Assembly: GCF_004364245.1 (NCBI RefSeq)
Contig: NZ_SOAV01000004.1
Coordinates: 1 to 64,000, forward strand
DNA length: 64,000 nt
From: Streptomyces sp. BK208
GTDB taxonomy: Bacteria > Actinomycetota > Actinomycetes > Streptomycetales > Streptomycetaceae
Direction of reading: 5' to 3'
In this document: one piece after another, positions 1 to 15,320 of the stretch
Layout of the letters: the number at the start of each line of letters is the position of its first letter
Position numbering within the stretch: position 1 is the first letter of the stretch
Program-made: the position numbers and the translations under genes
The notes under the pieces: generated by a model
Seen by the model: the letters and a program-made list of their open reading frames with translations, nothing else
What the model was told of the DNA's origin: nothing
Databases searched by the model: none

Positions 1-524
1 ACCCTCTCCCCCACCTGGGGCATCTACAGCGGCTACGAACTGTGCGAGAACACCCCGCTGCGCGAGGGCAGCGAGGAATACCTCGACTCGGAGAAGTACC
101 AGCTCAAACCCCGCGACTGGGCCACCGCCGCCCGCGAGGGCACCACCATCGCCCCCCTCGTCACCCGCCTCAACACCATCCGGCGCGCCCACCCCGCGCT
201 GCACCGGCTGCGGAACCTCCGCTTCCACCACACCGACAACGACGCGCTGATCGCGTACAGCAAGCGCGAAGGGTCCGACGTCGTCCTGGTGGTCGTGAAC
301 CTCGATCCGCATCGCACCCAGGAGGCCACGATCTCCCTCGACATGCCGCAGCTCGGTCTGGACCGGCACGAGTCGGTGCCGGTCCACGACGAACTCACCG
401 GCCGGACCTACCAGTGGGGCCGGACGAACTACGTGCGGCTCGAACCCGGCCGGGCCCCCGCCCATGTCTTCCACGTCCGGCGGCCGTCCGCCGCCGCGCC
501 GCAGAACGGAGGGGCGGGAGTCTC

Positions 525-528
<4 letters not shown>
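1..528 (+). CDS. glgE: GlgE, alpha-1,4-glucan:maltose-1-phosphate maltosyltransferase (C-terminal part)
   Basis: Partial gene: reading frame 1 is open from the first base to a TGA at 526-528, giving the last 175 residues. It begins [17 protein letters not shown], matching the C-terminal part of the GH13 catalytic barrel of GlgE, followed by a beta-sandwich C domain. GlgE extends alpha-glucan with maltose-1-phosphate made by the maltokinase two genes downstream. Its stop overlaps the treS start (ATGA), so the two are translationally coupled. The order glgE-treS-mak-glgB is the classic actinobacterial GlgE operon; S. coelicolor has two copies and the flanking genes here suggest the second (sporulation-associated) one. 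The catalytic aspartate and glutamate lie outside the window. Confidence 0.93.
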
Positions 529-2243
<1,715 letters not shown>

Positions 2244-2271
2244 GCGTGGGCCGAGGAAAGGACGCGTCACC

Positions 2272-3633
2272 ATGCCGAAGACCGCATCCCTGCGCCCCGG
2301 ACGCGGGCAGCTCGCCGAGCCGATGGAGTCGCTCGGCGAGCTGCTGCGGGAGTGGCTGCCGCGCCAACGCTGGTTCGCGGGCAAGGACCGGCCCGTGGCC
2401 GAGCTGGGTCTGCTGTCGATGACCGAGCTGTTCCCGGGCTGTCTGCACCTCCTGGTGCACACCGGGCAGGGCTCCGTGCCCTCCCCGGGCGGCACCCCGC
2501 AGGCCGGGGACTGCTACCAGCTGCTCCTCGGCGTGCGCGAGCAGCCCTCGCCGCGCCTGGGCCGGGCGATCATCGGCCAGGTGCAGGACGGTCCGCTGGC
2601 CGGGCGGACCGTCTACGACGCCCTGCACGATCCCCGCACCGCCCAGCTGCTCCTGGAGCGGCTCCGGCACCCCGGCAAGGCGGGGCCGCTGCGCTTCGAG
2701 GCCGACGCCGCGCGTCCGGTGCCCGGCGGGCTCGCGCCGCGGCTGCTGGACGCCGAGCAGTCGAACTCCTCGCTGATCTACGGCGACGAGTTCATCCTGA
2801 AGCTGTTCCGGCGCGTCCAGCCCGGCGTCAATCCCGACCTGGAGGTGCCGGACGCGCTGGCCCGCCAGGGCTGCGGCCGGGTCCCCGCGCCGGTGGCGTG
2901 GATGCGCACGACCCATCCCTACCAGGCGACGCTCGGGGTGCTCCAGCCGTTCCTGCACGGCGCCTCCGACGGCTGGACCCTCGCCCTGAACGCGCTCGCC
3001 GCAGGGGACGAGTTCACCGTGCAGGCCCACGAACTGGGGCAGGCGATGGGCGACGTGCACCGGGCGCTGGCCTCCGCCTTCCCGGTGGGCGCACCCGGTG
3101 AGAACGACCGCACGGCGGCGGCGATGACCGAGCGGCTCGACGCGGCCGCGCACTGCGTGCCGGCGCTGCAACCCTTCGTACCGGGGCTGCGGACGGCCTT
3201 CGCGGCGCTGTCCACCTGCGACTGGGGACCGCCCGCCCAGCGCATCCACGGCGACCTGCACCTCGGTCAGGTGCTGCGGGCGGGCCGGGACTGGTTCGTC
3301 ATCGACTTCGAGGGCGAGCCCTCGCGCCCGCTGGCCGAACGGCGCAGCGCCCACTCCCCCGTCCGCGACATCGCGGGGATGCTGCGTTCCTTCGACTACG
3401 CCGCCCGGCAGCGCCGCCCGTGGCGCCCCGAGTGGGCGCGCCGCTGCCGGGAGGCGTTCTGCGCGGGCTACGCGGCCCGCGCCGGATGGGACCCCCGCAA
3501 GAAGCACGGCCTGCTCCGCGCCTACGAGACGGACCGTGCCGTGTACGAGGTGCTGTACGAGGCCCGGCACCGTCCCGACTGGCTTCCCGTACCCATGGCG
3601 GCGATCGAACGACTCGCCGTGAGAGGAGACTGA
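2272..3633 (+). CDS. mak: Maltokinase (Pep2 type)
   Basis: 453-residue kinase that phosphorylates maltose to alpha-maltose-1-phosphate, the donor for GlgE. The aminoglycoside-phosphotransferase-like fold shows the catalytic loop HGDLHLGQVL and the metal-binding IDFEGEPSRPLAERR near residues 325-350, both characteristic of maltokinases. The N-terminus LPRQRWFAGKDR is the family hallmark (the Mak-N cap). The ATG is preceded by GAGGAAAGG with normal spacing. It sits between treS and glgB, 3 bases from the latter, in the GlgE pathway operon. It is a separate protein here, as in most Streptomyces. Confidence 0.95.
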   Translation: MPKTASLRPGRGQLAEPMESLGELLREWLPRQRWFAGKDRPVAELGLLSMTELFPGCLHLLVHTGQGSVPSPGGTPQAGDCYQLLLGVREQPSPRLGRAIIGQVQDGPLAGRTVYDALHDPRTAQLLLERLRHPGKAGPLRFEADAARPVPGGLAPRLLDAEQSNSSLIYGDEFILKLFRRVQPGVNPDLEVPDALARQGCGRVPAPVAWMRTTHPYQATLGVLQPFLHGASDGWTLALNALAAGDEFTVQAHELGQAMGDVHRALASAFPVGAPGENDRTAAAMTERLDAAAHCVPALQPFVPGLRTAFAALSTCDWGPPAQRIHGDLHLGQVLRAGRDWFVIDFEGEPSRPLAERRSAHSPVRDIAGMLRSFDYAARQRRPWRPEWARRCREAFCAGYAARAGWDPRKKHGLLRAYETDRAVYEVLYEARHRPDWLPVPMAAIERLAVRGD

Positions 3634-3636
3634 CCC

Positions 3637-5862
3637 GTGGCCCTCCGCGACACCTCGATCCCCGAGCCGTCCGCCCCGGCCCCGCACGCACCCGGTGCCT
3701 GCGCGACCGCGCCGCCCCTCGACCCCACCGACCGGGGGCGCCTGCTGGCCGGTGCCCACCACGACCCGCACGCCCTGCTCGGCGCCCACCCGGTGCCCGG
3801 CGGCATCGTCTTCCGGACGCTGCGCCCCTTCGCCCGCGAGGTCGGCGTGCTCGTCGACGGCGAGCGCCACGCCCTGGCGTCGGAAGGGGACGGCCTGTTC
3901 TCCGGCGTCCTTCCGCTGTCCGGGATCCCGGCGTACACGCTGGTGGTGGCGTACGAGGAGGGCGAGCCGCAGGAGACGCACGACCCGTACCGCTTCCTGC
4001 CCGCGCTCGGCGAACTGGACCTGCACCTGATCGGCGAGGGCCGGCACGAGCAGCTGTGGCAGGCCCTCGGCGCGGAGCCGATGACCCACGAGGGCGTCAC
4101 CGGCACCCGCTTCACGGTGTGGGCGCCGAACGCGCAGGGGGTGCGGGTCGCCACCGACTTCACCCACTGGGACGGCACGGCTTTCCCGATGCGTTCGCTG
4201 GGTTCGTCCGGCGTGTGGGAGCTGTTCCTGCCGGGTGTCGGCGAGGGCACCCGGTACAAGTTCGAGATCCACTCGCGCTACGGGCACCGTTTCCTGAAGG
4301 CCGACCCGATGGCCCGCGCGGCCGAGGAGCCGCCGAACACCGCGTCCGTGGTGACCGCCTCGCACTACGAGTGGGGCGACGCCCAGTGGATGCGGACCCG
4401 CGCCGCCCGGCCCGTGCACGAGGCGCCGTTCTCCGTCTACGAGGTGCACCTGCCGTCCTGGCGGCCGGGACTGACCTACCGCGAGCTGGCCGAGGAGCTG
4501 CCGGCCTACGTCACGGACCTGGGCTTCACCCACGTCGAGCTGATGCCGGTCGCCGAGCACCCCTACGGCCCGTCCTGGGGCTACCAGGTCACCGGGTTCT
4601 ACGCCCCGACCGCGCGCCTCGGCACCCCGGACGACTTCCGGTACCTGGTCGACGCGCTGCACCGGGCCGGGATCGGCGTGATCATGGACTGGGTGCCGGC
4701 GCACTTCCCGAAGGACGACTGGGCGCTGGGCCGCTTCGACGGGGACCCGCTGTACGAGCCCGGGGACGACCGGCGCGCGACCCACCCGGACTGGGGGACG
4801 TACACCTTCGACTTCGCCCGGACCGAGGTGCGCAACTTCCTGGTGGCGAACGCCGTGTACTGGTGCGAGGAGTTCCACATCGACGGGCTGCGCGTGGACG
4901 CGGTCGCCTCGATGCTCTACCTGGACTACTCGCGCGACTCCGGCCAGTGGGAGCCCAACCGGTACGGCGGCCGGGAGGACCTGGCGGCCATGGCCTTCCT
5001 CCAGGAGATGAACGCGACCGTCTACCGGCGCTGCCCGGGCGTGGTGACCATCGCCGAGGAGTCGACGGCGTGGGGCGGGGTGACCCGGCCGACCGACACC
5101 GGCGGGCTGGGCTTCGGCCTGAAGTGGAACATGGGCTGGATGCACGACTCGCTGGAGTACGTGGCCCACGAGCCGGTGCACCGCAAGTACCACCACCATG
5201 AGATGTCCTTCTCCATGGTGTACGCGTACAGCGAGAACTACGTGCTGCCGATCTCCCACGACGAGGTGGTGCACGGCAAGCAGGCGCTGGTGTCGAAGAT
5301 GCCGGGCGACTGGTGGCAGCGGCGCGCGAACGTGCGCGCCTACCTGGGCTTCATGTGGGCCCACCCCGGCAAGCAGCTGCTCTTCATGGGGCAGGAGTTC
5401 GCACAGGGTGCCGAGTGGTCGGAGAAGCAGGGTCCGGAGTGGTGGCTGCTCGACGAGGGGTATCACTCGGCGGGCGACCACCGCGGGGTGCAGGACCTGG
5501 TCCGCGAGCTGAACACCCGCTACGCGCGCACCCCGGCCCTGTGGCAGCGCGACACCGACCCGGCCGGCTTCCGGTGGGTGTCGGTGGACGCGGCCGAGGA
5601 CAACGTCTTCGCCTTCCTGCGGTACGCCGCGGACGGCTCCCCGCTGCTGGCGGTGTCGAACTTCTCCCCGGTGGTCCGGCACGCGTACGAGCTGGCCGTC
5701 GGTGACGAGGCCGTCGCCTGGCAGGAGGTGCTCAACACCGACGCCGAGGAGTACGGCGGCGGCGGTGTGGCCAACCCGGACCCGGTCAAGCCGGAGGACG
5801 GGAACCTCCGGATCACACTGCCCCCGCTGGCCACGGTGTGGCTGATGCCGTACGCCCTGTGA
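3637..5862 (+). CDS. glgB: GlgB, 1,4-alpha-glucan branching enzyme
   Basis: 741-residue GH13 branching enzyme that introduces alpha-1,6 branches into the glucan built by GlgE. GTG start with GAGAGGAG just upstream, inside the end of the kinase gene. Two N-terminal CBM48-like beta domains (about residues 30-120 and 140-240) precede the catalytic barrel. The motifs [14 protein letters not shown] (nucleophile Asp), [11 protein letters not shown] (Glu) and [12 protein letters not shown] (Asp) are intact. Length matches the long actinobacterial GlgB class. It closes the glgE-treS-mak-glgB operon; the next gene begins about 74 bases downstream. Confidence 0.96.
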   Translation: MALRDTSIPEPSAPAPHAPGACATAPPLDPTDRGRLLAGAHHDPHALLGAHPVPGGIVFRTLRPFAREVGVLVDGERHALASEGDGLFSGVLPLSGIPAYTLVVAYEEGEPQETHDPYRFLPALGELDLHLIGEGRHEQLWQALGAEPMTHEGVTGTRFTVWAPNAQGVRVATDFTHWDGTAFPMRSLGSSGVWELFLPGVGEGTRYKFEIHSRYGHRFLKADPMARAAEEPPNTASVVTASHYEWGDAQWMRTRAARPVHEAPFSVYEVHLPSWRPGLTYRELAEELPAYVTDLGFTHVELMPVAEHPYGPSWGYQVTGFYAPTARLGTPDDFRYLVDALHRAGIGVIMDWVPAHFPKDDWALGRFDGDPLYEPGDDRRATHPDWGTYTFDFARTEVRNFLVANAVYWCEEFHIDGLRVDAVASMLYLDYSRDSGQWEPNRYGGREDLAAMAFLQEMNATVYRRCPGVVTIAEESTAWGGVTRPTDTGGLGFGLKWNMGWMHDSLEYVAHEPVHRKYHHHEMSFSMVYAYSENYVLPISHDEVVHGKQALVSKMPGDWWQRRANVRAYLGFMWAHPGKQLLFMGQEFAQGAEWSEKQGPEWWLLDEGYHSAGDHRGVQDLVRELNTRYARTPALWQRDTDPAGFRWVSVDAAEDNVFAFLRYAADGSPLLAVSNFSPVVRHAYELAVGDEAVAWQEVLNTDAEEYGGGGVANPDPVKPEDGNLRITLPPLATVWLMPYAL

Positions 5863-5935
5863 GGTGACCAGGTGTCCGACCGGCCGCCCCGGGGCAGTCG
5901 GTTGGTCACACAGGCCCTCAGAAAGGCGGCAACAG

Positions 5936-7027
5936 GTGCGCACCGTCGGAGTGGAGGAGGAACTCCTCCTGGTCGATCCCGCGACCGGCGAGCCGCGGGC
6001 GCTGTCAGCGGCCGTGCTCGCCCGGGCCTCGCTGGACGACGCGGAGCAGGACGTCTTCGAGAAGGAGCTGCACGAGCAGATGCTCGAGTTCGCCACGCAT
6101 CCGCAGGCGGACATGGAGAGGCTGCACGCGGAGATCGTCCGCTGCCGCGAGGAGGCCGGGCGGCACGCCGGCGGAATCGGGTGCGCGGTCGCCGCGCTCG
6201 CCACGTCACCGCTCCCGGTCACCCCGTCCATCGGCGTGAACCGGCGCTACGAGTGGATGGCAGAGCAGTACGGCGTCGTCGTCCAGGAACAGCTGGTCCT
6301 CGGCTGCCACGTGCACGTCTCCGTCGAGTCGGACGAGGAGGGCGTCGCGGTGATCGACCGCGTGCGGCCCTGGCTCCCGGTACTGACCGCGCTCAGCGCC
6401 AACTCGCCGTTCTGGCAGGGCGTGGACTCCTCGTACAGCAGTTACCGCAGCCGGGTCTGGCAGCGCTGGCCGTCGGCCGGTCCCACCGAGCTGTTCGGCT
6501 CGGCGGAGCGGTATCACCGCCGGATCGCGGACATGCTCGCCACGGGGACGATCCTGGACGACGCGATGGTCTACCTCGACATCCGGCTCTCCCAGCGGTA
6601 TCCGACGGTCGAGTTCCGGGTCGCGGACGTCTGCCTGGACGCCTCGACGGCCGTCGTCCTCGCCGCGCTCGCCCGCGCGCTGGTCGAGACGGCTGCTCGG
6701 GAGTGGCGCGAGGGCGTCGAGCCGGCCGGGCACAGCGTCAGCCTCCTGCGCCTCGCCGCCTGGCGGGCCGCCCGGTCGGGGCTGACGGAGGAGCTGCTGC
6801 ACCCGGGGACGATGCGGCGGATGCCCGCCGAGAGGGTCCTGCGGGCCCTGGTGGAGCACACCGAGGAGGCCCTCGCCGCCGCGGGCGACCTCGACCTGGT
6901 GCGCAAGGGTGTCGACACACTGCTGCGGGACGGCAACGGAGCGCGGGTGCAGCGCGGCCTGCTGGAGAGCACGGGCAGCCTGCGGGAGGTCGTCGCCGCC
7001 TGCGTGCGCCGCACCCAGGCGGGCTGA
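5936..7027 (+). CDS. YbdK-type carboxylate-amine ligase (glutamate-cysteine ligase family 2)
   Basis: 363 residues from a GTG at 5936, preceded by GAAAGGC; the protein starts MRTVGVEEELLLVD, the family's N-terminal signature (VGVEEE). Other matches are the HVHVSVES metal-binding segment near residue 125 and VEFRVADVC near residue 230. The family includes weak glutamate-cysteine ligases (E. coli YbdK) and related ATP-dependent carboxylate-amine ligases; the true substrate is not evident. The open frame extends 72 bases upstream, but that stretch looks non-conserved. It follows the glycogen operon on the same strand and could be its last gene. Confidence 0.85.
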   Translation: MRTVGVEEELLLVDPATGEPRALSAAVLARASLDDAEQDVFEKELHEQMLEFATHPQADMERLHAEIVRCREEAGRHAGGIGCAVAALATSPLPVTPSIGVNRRYEWMAEQYGVVVQEQLVLGCHVHVSVESDEEGVAVIDRVRPWLPVLTALSANSPFWQGVDSSYSSYRSRVWQRWPSAGPTELFGSAERYHRRIADMLATGTILDDAMVYLDIRLSQRYPTVEFRVADVCLDASTAVVLAALARALVETAAREWREGVEPAGHSVSLLRLAAWRAARSGLTEELLHPGTMRRMPAERVLRALVEHTEEALAAAGDLDLVRKGVDTLLRDGNGARVQRGLLESTGSLREVVAACVRRTQAG

Positions 7028-7152
7028 GACGTCCCGCAGCGGCCCGTTCGCTGCCGTCCGGCGGGCCGTGGACCGGCATCGGACCGGGCGTCGAACGGAC
7101 CGGGCGCCGGTCGGCGGCCCCTGGCCCTCAGTGGATGAAGATCAGGGCGCGC

Positions 7153-7389
7153 TCAGTAGATGAGGGCCAGGGCGTAGCCCAGCAGACCCACCGCGAAGAC
7201 CAGCACGACGGCGAGGATCAGCGTCATCGGCCCCTTGGCCCAGCCCTTGGCCGGATTGCTGAGCAGGTCCCGGGGGCCGGCCTCGGGCATGCTGCTCTCC
7301 GCCGGCGGGGTCTCCCCGGGCGGAACGCCGCCGCCCGGCTCCAGGCCGGTACTGAGTCGCGGATCGGGATCCGGGTTCGAATAGCTCAT
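7153..7389 (-). CDS. Small DUF6480-type membrane protein
   Basis: 78 residues from the ATG at 7389, encoding a Pro/Gly/Glu-rich N-terminus (SNPDPDPRLSTGLEPGGGVP) and a single C-terminal transmembrane helix (MTLILAVVLVFAVGLLGYALALIY). This layout matches the DUF6480 family of Streptomyces; no function is known. A longer form from 7434 (93 residues) is possible, but the internal Met begins the part I recognise as conserved. It lies alone on the minus strand between two plus-strand genes, so it has its own promoter, which I could not identify. Confidence 0.75.
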   Translation of the reverse strand: MSYSNPDPDPRLSTGLEPGGGVPPGETPPAESSMPEAGPRDLLSNPAKGWAKGPMTLILAVVLVFAVGLLGYALALIY

Positions 7390-7550
7390 ATCTCCCGGGT
7401 CCCCCGATCCGCCGGGATCACCAGGTGTGAACACTTCTGCCGTCCCGGCCCCCCGCCGACCGCGGCTGGGCTAGCCTCCGAGCACCGTCGACCCCGGTGC
7501 TCACCGGTGCCGGTCGGGGACCACCGTCCGTACACGTCAGGAGCCGGCGC

Positions 7551-9461
7551 ATGCACGACCCCGCTCTAGCTCCCCGGGCCGTCCCGCCGCTGACCGGGGG
7601 CCTCGCCGACAGCCTCTTCGAGACGGCCGCCCGCACGCCTGCCCTGCCGATGCTCGCCCGCCGCCGCTCCCCCGGCTCGGCGGTCTGGGACGAGGTGAGC
7701 GCCGTGGAGTTCCGCGACGAGGTGGTCGACGTGGCGAAGGGCCTGATCGCGAGCGGTGTCTCGCCGGGCGACCGGGTGGCGGTCATGGCCCGCACCCGGT
7801 ACGAGTGGACGGTCTTCAGCTACGCCCTGTGGACGGTGGGCGCCGAGGTCGTGCCGGTCTATCCGACCTCCTCGCGCGAGCAGGTCGAGTGGATCCTGCG
7901 GGACGCGGGCTGCGTGGGGGTGCTGGTCGAGGACGAGCAGAGCGTGATGACCGTCGGCCCGGTGTGCGCGTCCCTGCCCGCGCTGCGCCACGTCTGGCAG
8001 CTGGACGCGGGCGCGCTGGACTCGCTGGTGGAGCGCGGCGCCTTCCTCCCGTTCGCCTCCGTCGACTCCCTGCGCCGCATCGTGCTGCCCGACTCCACGG
8101 CGGTGGTCGCCTACACCTCGGGCACCACGGGCCGCGCTTTGGGCTGTGCGCTGAGCCACCGGGGCCTGGCCGGCCCGTGCGACACGCTGCTGGCGGGCTG
8201 GGGCCACACGGTGGCGCCCGAGGGAGAGCAGGGAGCGGTCCTCGCCTACCTGCCGTTCGCACACGTGTACGGGCTGATGATCCAGACCCTGTGCGTCCGG
8301 GGCGGGCTCCTCATGGCGCACGAACCCGCGATGACCGGGGAGGCCCTCTCCTCGGCCCTGTGTTCCTTCCGTCCGACGTACCTGTACGCGGTGCCGTCGG
8401 TCCTGGAGAAGATCTACAAGAACTTCCTGCGCACCGCCCAGCAGGCGGGCCGGGGTGCCCTGTTCGAGCGGGCCGCGCACACGGCGCGGGACTTCGCCGC
8501 CGCGCAGGAGCGGCTGCGTCTCGGCCGGGGGGCGGGGCCCGGCTTCGACCTGCGCCTCCAGCACGCCCTGTACGAGCGGACGGTGTACCGGAGGCTGCGC
8601 GGCGCCCTGGGCGGCCGGGTGGGCCGGGCCACCTCCGGCGGTTCACCGCTCAGCCGCGAGCTGTCCCTCTTCTACGAGGGCATCGGCGTCTACGTGCACG
8701 ACGGCTACGGTCTGACCGAGACCAGCGGCGGGCTGACCATGCAGCCGCTGGGCCGGGAGAAGTCCGGCACCGTGGGCCAGCCGCTGCCCGGGACGGAGAT
8801 CCGGGTGGCGGACGACGGGGAGATCCTGGTGCGCGGGCCGTCGCTGTTCCGGGGGTACCTCGGCGACGAGGCCGCCACCCGTGCGGTGCTGCGCGGCGGC
8901 TGGCTGGCCACCGGCGACCTCGGGCACCTGGACGACGAGAACTACCTGGCGATCACCGGGCGCAAGAAGGACGTCATCATCACCAGCGGCGGCAAGAGCG
9001 TGGCGCCGGCCGCGCTGGAGGAGCGGCTGCGGATGCACCCGCTGGTCCACCAGGCGGTGCTGGTCGGCGACAACCGGCCGTGCGTCGGCGCGCTGATCAC
9101 GCTGGACCCCGAGTTCCTGACCCACTGGCGGGCCTCCCTGGCCCTGCCGGGCGACGCACCGGCCCGGGAGGCCCGCGAGGAGAACGCGCTGCGGGAGGAG
9201 ATCGCGCGGGCCGTGGCCGCGGCCAACAGCGCCGTCTCGCGCTCGGAGTCCATCAGGGTCTTCCGTGTCCTGCCCGCCCCCTTCGACGTGGCAGGCGGCC
9301 TGCTCACCCCGTCGATGAAGCTCCGGCGGGACGCGATCGCGCAGGCCTACTCCCTGGAGATCGACGCGATGTACGCGGCCCGCTCGCACCGCCGGCCCGG
9401 CCAGGCGCCGTCGCGGGAGCCGGCGGGCTGGGAGGACGCGGACAACGTGTTCCTCCGCTGA
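7551..9461 (+). CDS. Long-chain acyl-CoA synthetase (AMP-forming, FadD15-like)
   Basis: 636-residue ANL-superfamily adenylating enzyme, expected to activate fatty acids to acyl-CoA. ATG with AGGAG 7 bases upstream. Motifs: VVAYTSGTTGRALGCALSH (phosphate loop, about residue 185), YGLTETSGG (A5), GWLATGDLGHLDDENYLAITGRKKD (A7/A8, split here as GWLATGDLGH and ITGRKKDVIITSGGK). The last includes the hinge and the conserved region before the catalytic Lys domain. The N-terminal MARTRYEWT resembles long-chain rather than acetate enzymes. An unusual LGCALSH replaces the more common KGVxLTH. Stand-alone gene with no obvious operon partner. Confidence 0.9.
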   Translation: MHDPALAPRAVPPLTGGLADSLFETAARTPALPMLARRRSPGSAVWDEVSAVEFRDEVVDVAKGLIASGVSPGDRVAVMARTRYEWTVFSYALWTVGAEVVPVYPTSSREQVEWILRDAGCVGVLVEDEQSVMTVGPVCASLPALRHVWQLDAGALDSLVERGAFLPFASVDSLRRIVLPDSTAVVAYTSGTTGRALGCALSHRGLAGPCDTLLAGWGHTVAPEGEQGAVLAYLPFAHVYGLMIQTLCVRGGLLMAHEPAMTGEALSSALCSFRPTYLYAVPSVLEKIYKNFLRTAQQAGRGALFERAAHTARDFAAAQERLRLGRGAGPGFDLRLQHALYERTVYRRLRGALGGRVGRATSGGSPLSRELSLFYEGIGVYVHDGYGLTETSGGLTMQPLGREKSGTVGQPLPGTEIRVADDGEILVRGPSLFRGYLGDEAATRAVLRGGWLATGDLGHLDDENYLAITGRKKDVIITSGGKSVAPAALEERLRMHPLVHQAVLVGDNRPCVGALITLDPEFLTHWRASLALPGDAPAREAREENALREEIARAVAAANSAVSRSESIRVFRVLPAPFDVAGGLLTPSMKLRRDAIAQAYSLEIDAMYAARSHRRPGQAPSREPAGWEDADNVFLR

Positions 9462-9592
9462 TCCGGCGACCGGCCCACCCCCTGGCCAGGTGACAACGGC
9501 GCGACTAGGTTCGCCCGGCACGGGCACTTACAACGGTGGGAAGGCGAAGGAGAAGAGACGACGCCCGGCCGTGGCCGGGCCGGGAAGGCGCA

Positions 9593-10027
9593 ATGGCAGC
9601 CGAGTCGCGTTGGGACAGGACACTGGCTTCCGAGGAGATCACGAACCGCACCGCCAGTTTCACCGGGGAACTGCACAATGTGACCGGTGCGCGGCTGGTC
9701 GCGGAGGAGTTCCTCTACGACCTCGCCCGTGCGGCGCCGCCCGCGGCGCCCGAGCACTGGGACGACATCCTCCTCGTCGTCACGGAGCTGGCGGCGAACG
9801 CCGTGCAGTACGCACCGGGGCCCTTCCAGCTGCGGCTGCGCCGTACGTTCGACGGCGTGCACGTGGTGATGCACGACACCAACACCACCGAGCCCGCGCC
9901 GCGCCCCTTCCATCCGAGCAAGGGCGGCGGCGGCATCGGCTGGCACCTGATCCACACCCTGTCCGACCAGGTGAGCGTCGTCACCGGGGAGCAGGGCAAG
10001 GACATCCACGTCTTCCTGCCCTGGTGA
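9593..10027 (+). CDS. RsbW-like ATP-binding protein (anti-sigma-type HATPase)
   Basis: 144-residue single-domain HATPase of the RsbW/SpoIIAB-like group abundant in Streptomyces. N-box VVTELAANAVQYA (about residue 60), G1-like HDTNT and glycine-rich GGGGIGWHLI are visible. Start chosen at ATG 9593, after GGGAAGG; an upstream GTG at 9536 would add a non-conserved basic stretch. Such proteins bind or phosphorylate STAS antagonists or sequester sigma factors; the partner is unknown. It stands convergent to another HATPase gene (ends 27 bases apart) and close to the stressosome block. Confidence 0.82.
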   Translation: MAAESRWDRTLASEEITNRTASFTGELHNVTGARLVAEEFLYDLARAAPPAAPEHWDDILLVVTELAANAVQYAPGPFQLRLRRTFDGVHVVMHDTNTTEPAPRPFHPSKGGGGIGWHLIHTLSDQVSVVTGEQGKDIHVFLPW

Positions 10028-10053
10028 GCCGGGCGGTCAGGTGACCGCGTCGC

Positions 10054-10527
10054 TCACGGGGCCGCCGCCCGCAGGGGCACCAGGGCACTGATCGTCTTGC
10101 CGCCTCCCGGTCGCAGGTCGACGGCGATGTCCCGGGCGAGGCGGGCGACCAGCGGCCATCCGTACCCACCGCCGGGGTGCGTGGTGGGAAACGCGGCCAC
10201 GGCCCGGGGCACCACGGTGCTGTTGTCGTGGACGGCGATCCACAGCCCCTCGTCCGTGGGGCGGGCCTCGAAGCCGGCCAATCCGTCGCCGTGCCGGATC
10301 GCGTTGGTGACCAGTTCCGAGACCACGAGCAGCAGGTCGGCCACGTCCTCCTCGCGCACCTCACGGCCGTACCCGCCCCACCGCGTCCGCGCCATCGCCT
10401 CCGCGTACGCCCGCGCCGCCGCCGCGCTCGCCCCCGCCCCCGGCGCGGCGGGTACGGGGCCGGGCGTGGTGCCCGGGGGTGCCGTGCCGGCCGCGGTGGC
10501 CGTGGTGATCCGGTCGGCTGCTTCCAT
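10054..10527 (-). CDS. RsbW-like ATP-binding protein (anti-sigma-type HATPase)
   Basis: 157 residues with an Ala/Pro/Gly-rich N-terminal tail of about 45 residues and a HATPase domain: N-box LVVSELVTNAIRHG, G1-like HDNST, and PGGGYGWPLVARLA. It is paralogous to the neighbouring plus-strand ATPase, to 29815-30276 and to 63412-63867. Probable anti-sigma or STAS-phosphorylating role by family; partner unknown. It lies 44 bases downstream of the PRC-barrel gene on the same strand and may be co-transcribed with it. Confidence 0.82.
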   Translation of the reverse strand: MEAADRITTATAAGTAPPGTTPGPVPAAPGAGASAAAARAYAEAMARTRWGGYGREVREEDVADLLLVVSELVTNAIRHGDGLAGFEARPTDEGLWIAVHDNSTVVPRAVAAFPTTHPGGGYGWPLVARLARDIAVDLRPGGGKTISALVPLRAAAP

Positions 10528-10571
10528 GTGCGTGGTGTCCCCCGGTTTCGGCGCGCTGTCGTTCGGTCCGG

Positions 10572-10937
10572 TCAGATCGCGGAACTCTCCCGCGGCGGCA
10601 GCCGGTGGTAGTAGTCGCCGACGGACGCCAGGTACTCGCGGTCCATCGTCTCGCTGTCGGTCCGGAACCTGGGCGCGGCCTTGACCTCGGCCCTGGTGCA
10701 GTTCAGCTTGACCGTGCGCGTCTCGGCGTCGACGCCGCGGACCACTCCGACCGGCACGAGCACACTGCGGCCGAACACCCAGACGCCGGTGTCGACGACG
10801 AGGTGCGGCATGCCGAAGTGCTCCGCCTGCCGGTCCACGTGCCCGATGGTGCCGTCCTCGGCGACCACATCACAGCCCGTCAGGTCCGCTCCCGCCAGGT
10901 GACCGCTCTCCGCCGCGTACGACCAGATGCTCTCCAT
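10572..10937 (-). CDS. PRC-barrel domain protein
   Basis: 121 residues starting MESIWSYAAESG at 10937; the minus-strand leader has GGGAAGGGCAGGG before the ATG. The PRC-barrel core is recognisable in GCDVVAEDGTIGHVDRQ and HLVVDTGVWVFGRSVLVPVGVVRGVD; the rest is charged and ends in DYYHRLPPRESSAI. PRC-barrel proteins of this type are frequent in stress regulons of Streptomyces, but their biochemical role is unclear. A SigB-type promoter-like sequence lies about 90 bases upstream. A longer form starting at 11015 is possible but its extra residues look non-conserved. Confidence 0.8.
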   Translation of the reverse strand: MESIWSYAAESGHLAGADLTGCDVVAEDGTIGHVDRQAEHFGMPHLVVDTGVWVFGRSVLVPVGVVRGVDAETRTVKLNCTRAEVKAAPRFRTDSETMDREYLASVGDYYHRLPPRESSAI

Positions 10938-11023
10938 CGGCACCCTGCCCTTCCCTCCCGTGTCGGTGACCGCTGTGGGGCCGGGACGGGACGCAAAGGT
11001 CCGGACCGGCTCCACAGCAGCAC

Positions 11024-11048
11024 GTACCCGGCCGGGCCGACCGCATTC
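11024..11048 (-). promoter_or_regulatory. SigB-type promoter candidate for the PRC-barrel gene
   Basis: Read on the minus strand this is GAAT, 15 bases, GGGTAC, matching the consensus used by SigB-family sigma factors of Streptomyces (GNNT-N14-16-GGGTAY). It lies about 90 bases upstream of the PRC-barrel start. Short consensus in GC-rich DNA, so chance matches are possible. Confidence 0.4.
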
Positions 11049-11160
11049 GAGCCCGGTGGGCGCTCCGGTGCGGCCGGTGTCCGGCCTGCCTGTCCGCGCG
11101 GTGGTGCCGAGGCGGCGTTACCCGTCCGTGGGTACGCGTTCGGCCGGGTGACTCATCGCT

Positions 11161-11189
11161 TTGTCCGGGCCCCGGGACTGGGTTAGCCT
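11161..11189 (+). promoter_or_regulatory. HrdB-type promoter candidate for the hybrid kinase gene
   Basis: TTGTCC at 11161-11166, a 17-base spacer and TAGCCT at 11184-11189 resemble the vegetative -35/-10 pair of Streptomyces. Transcription from here would give a leader of about 130 bases before the ATG at 11325. The whole 10938-11324 gap is gene-free; it holds this element and the divergent SigB-type candidate, and I see nothing else in it. Confidence 0.45.
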
Positions 11190-11324
11190 CTGACGTATTT
11201 TTCTGCCTGGGGCACATCCGTGAACTGCGCAGACGCGGGCACGGAAGGCCGGACCGCCCGAACGGTCCGGAGGGGGTGGCGAGTCCTCGCCCGAGGACTC
11301 CCGGGGAGCGGAACGAGGGTGCAG

Positions 11325-15316
<3,992 letters not shown>

Positions 15317-15320
<4 letters not shown>

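Noticed and set aside
42..524. N-terminal extension of treS by 161 codons
   Set aside because: The frame overlaps glgE completely and its residues are not TreS-like; the ATG at 525 fits the family.
11129..11135. GGGTAC at about 11130 as a SigB-type promoter for the hybrid kinase
   Set aside because: No suitable -35 element at the required distance; the TTGTCC/TAGCCT pair nearby is better.
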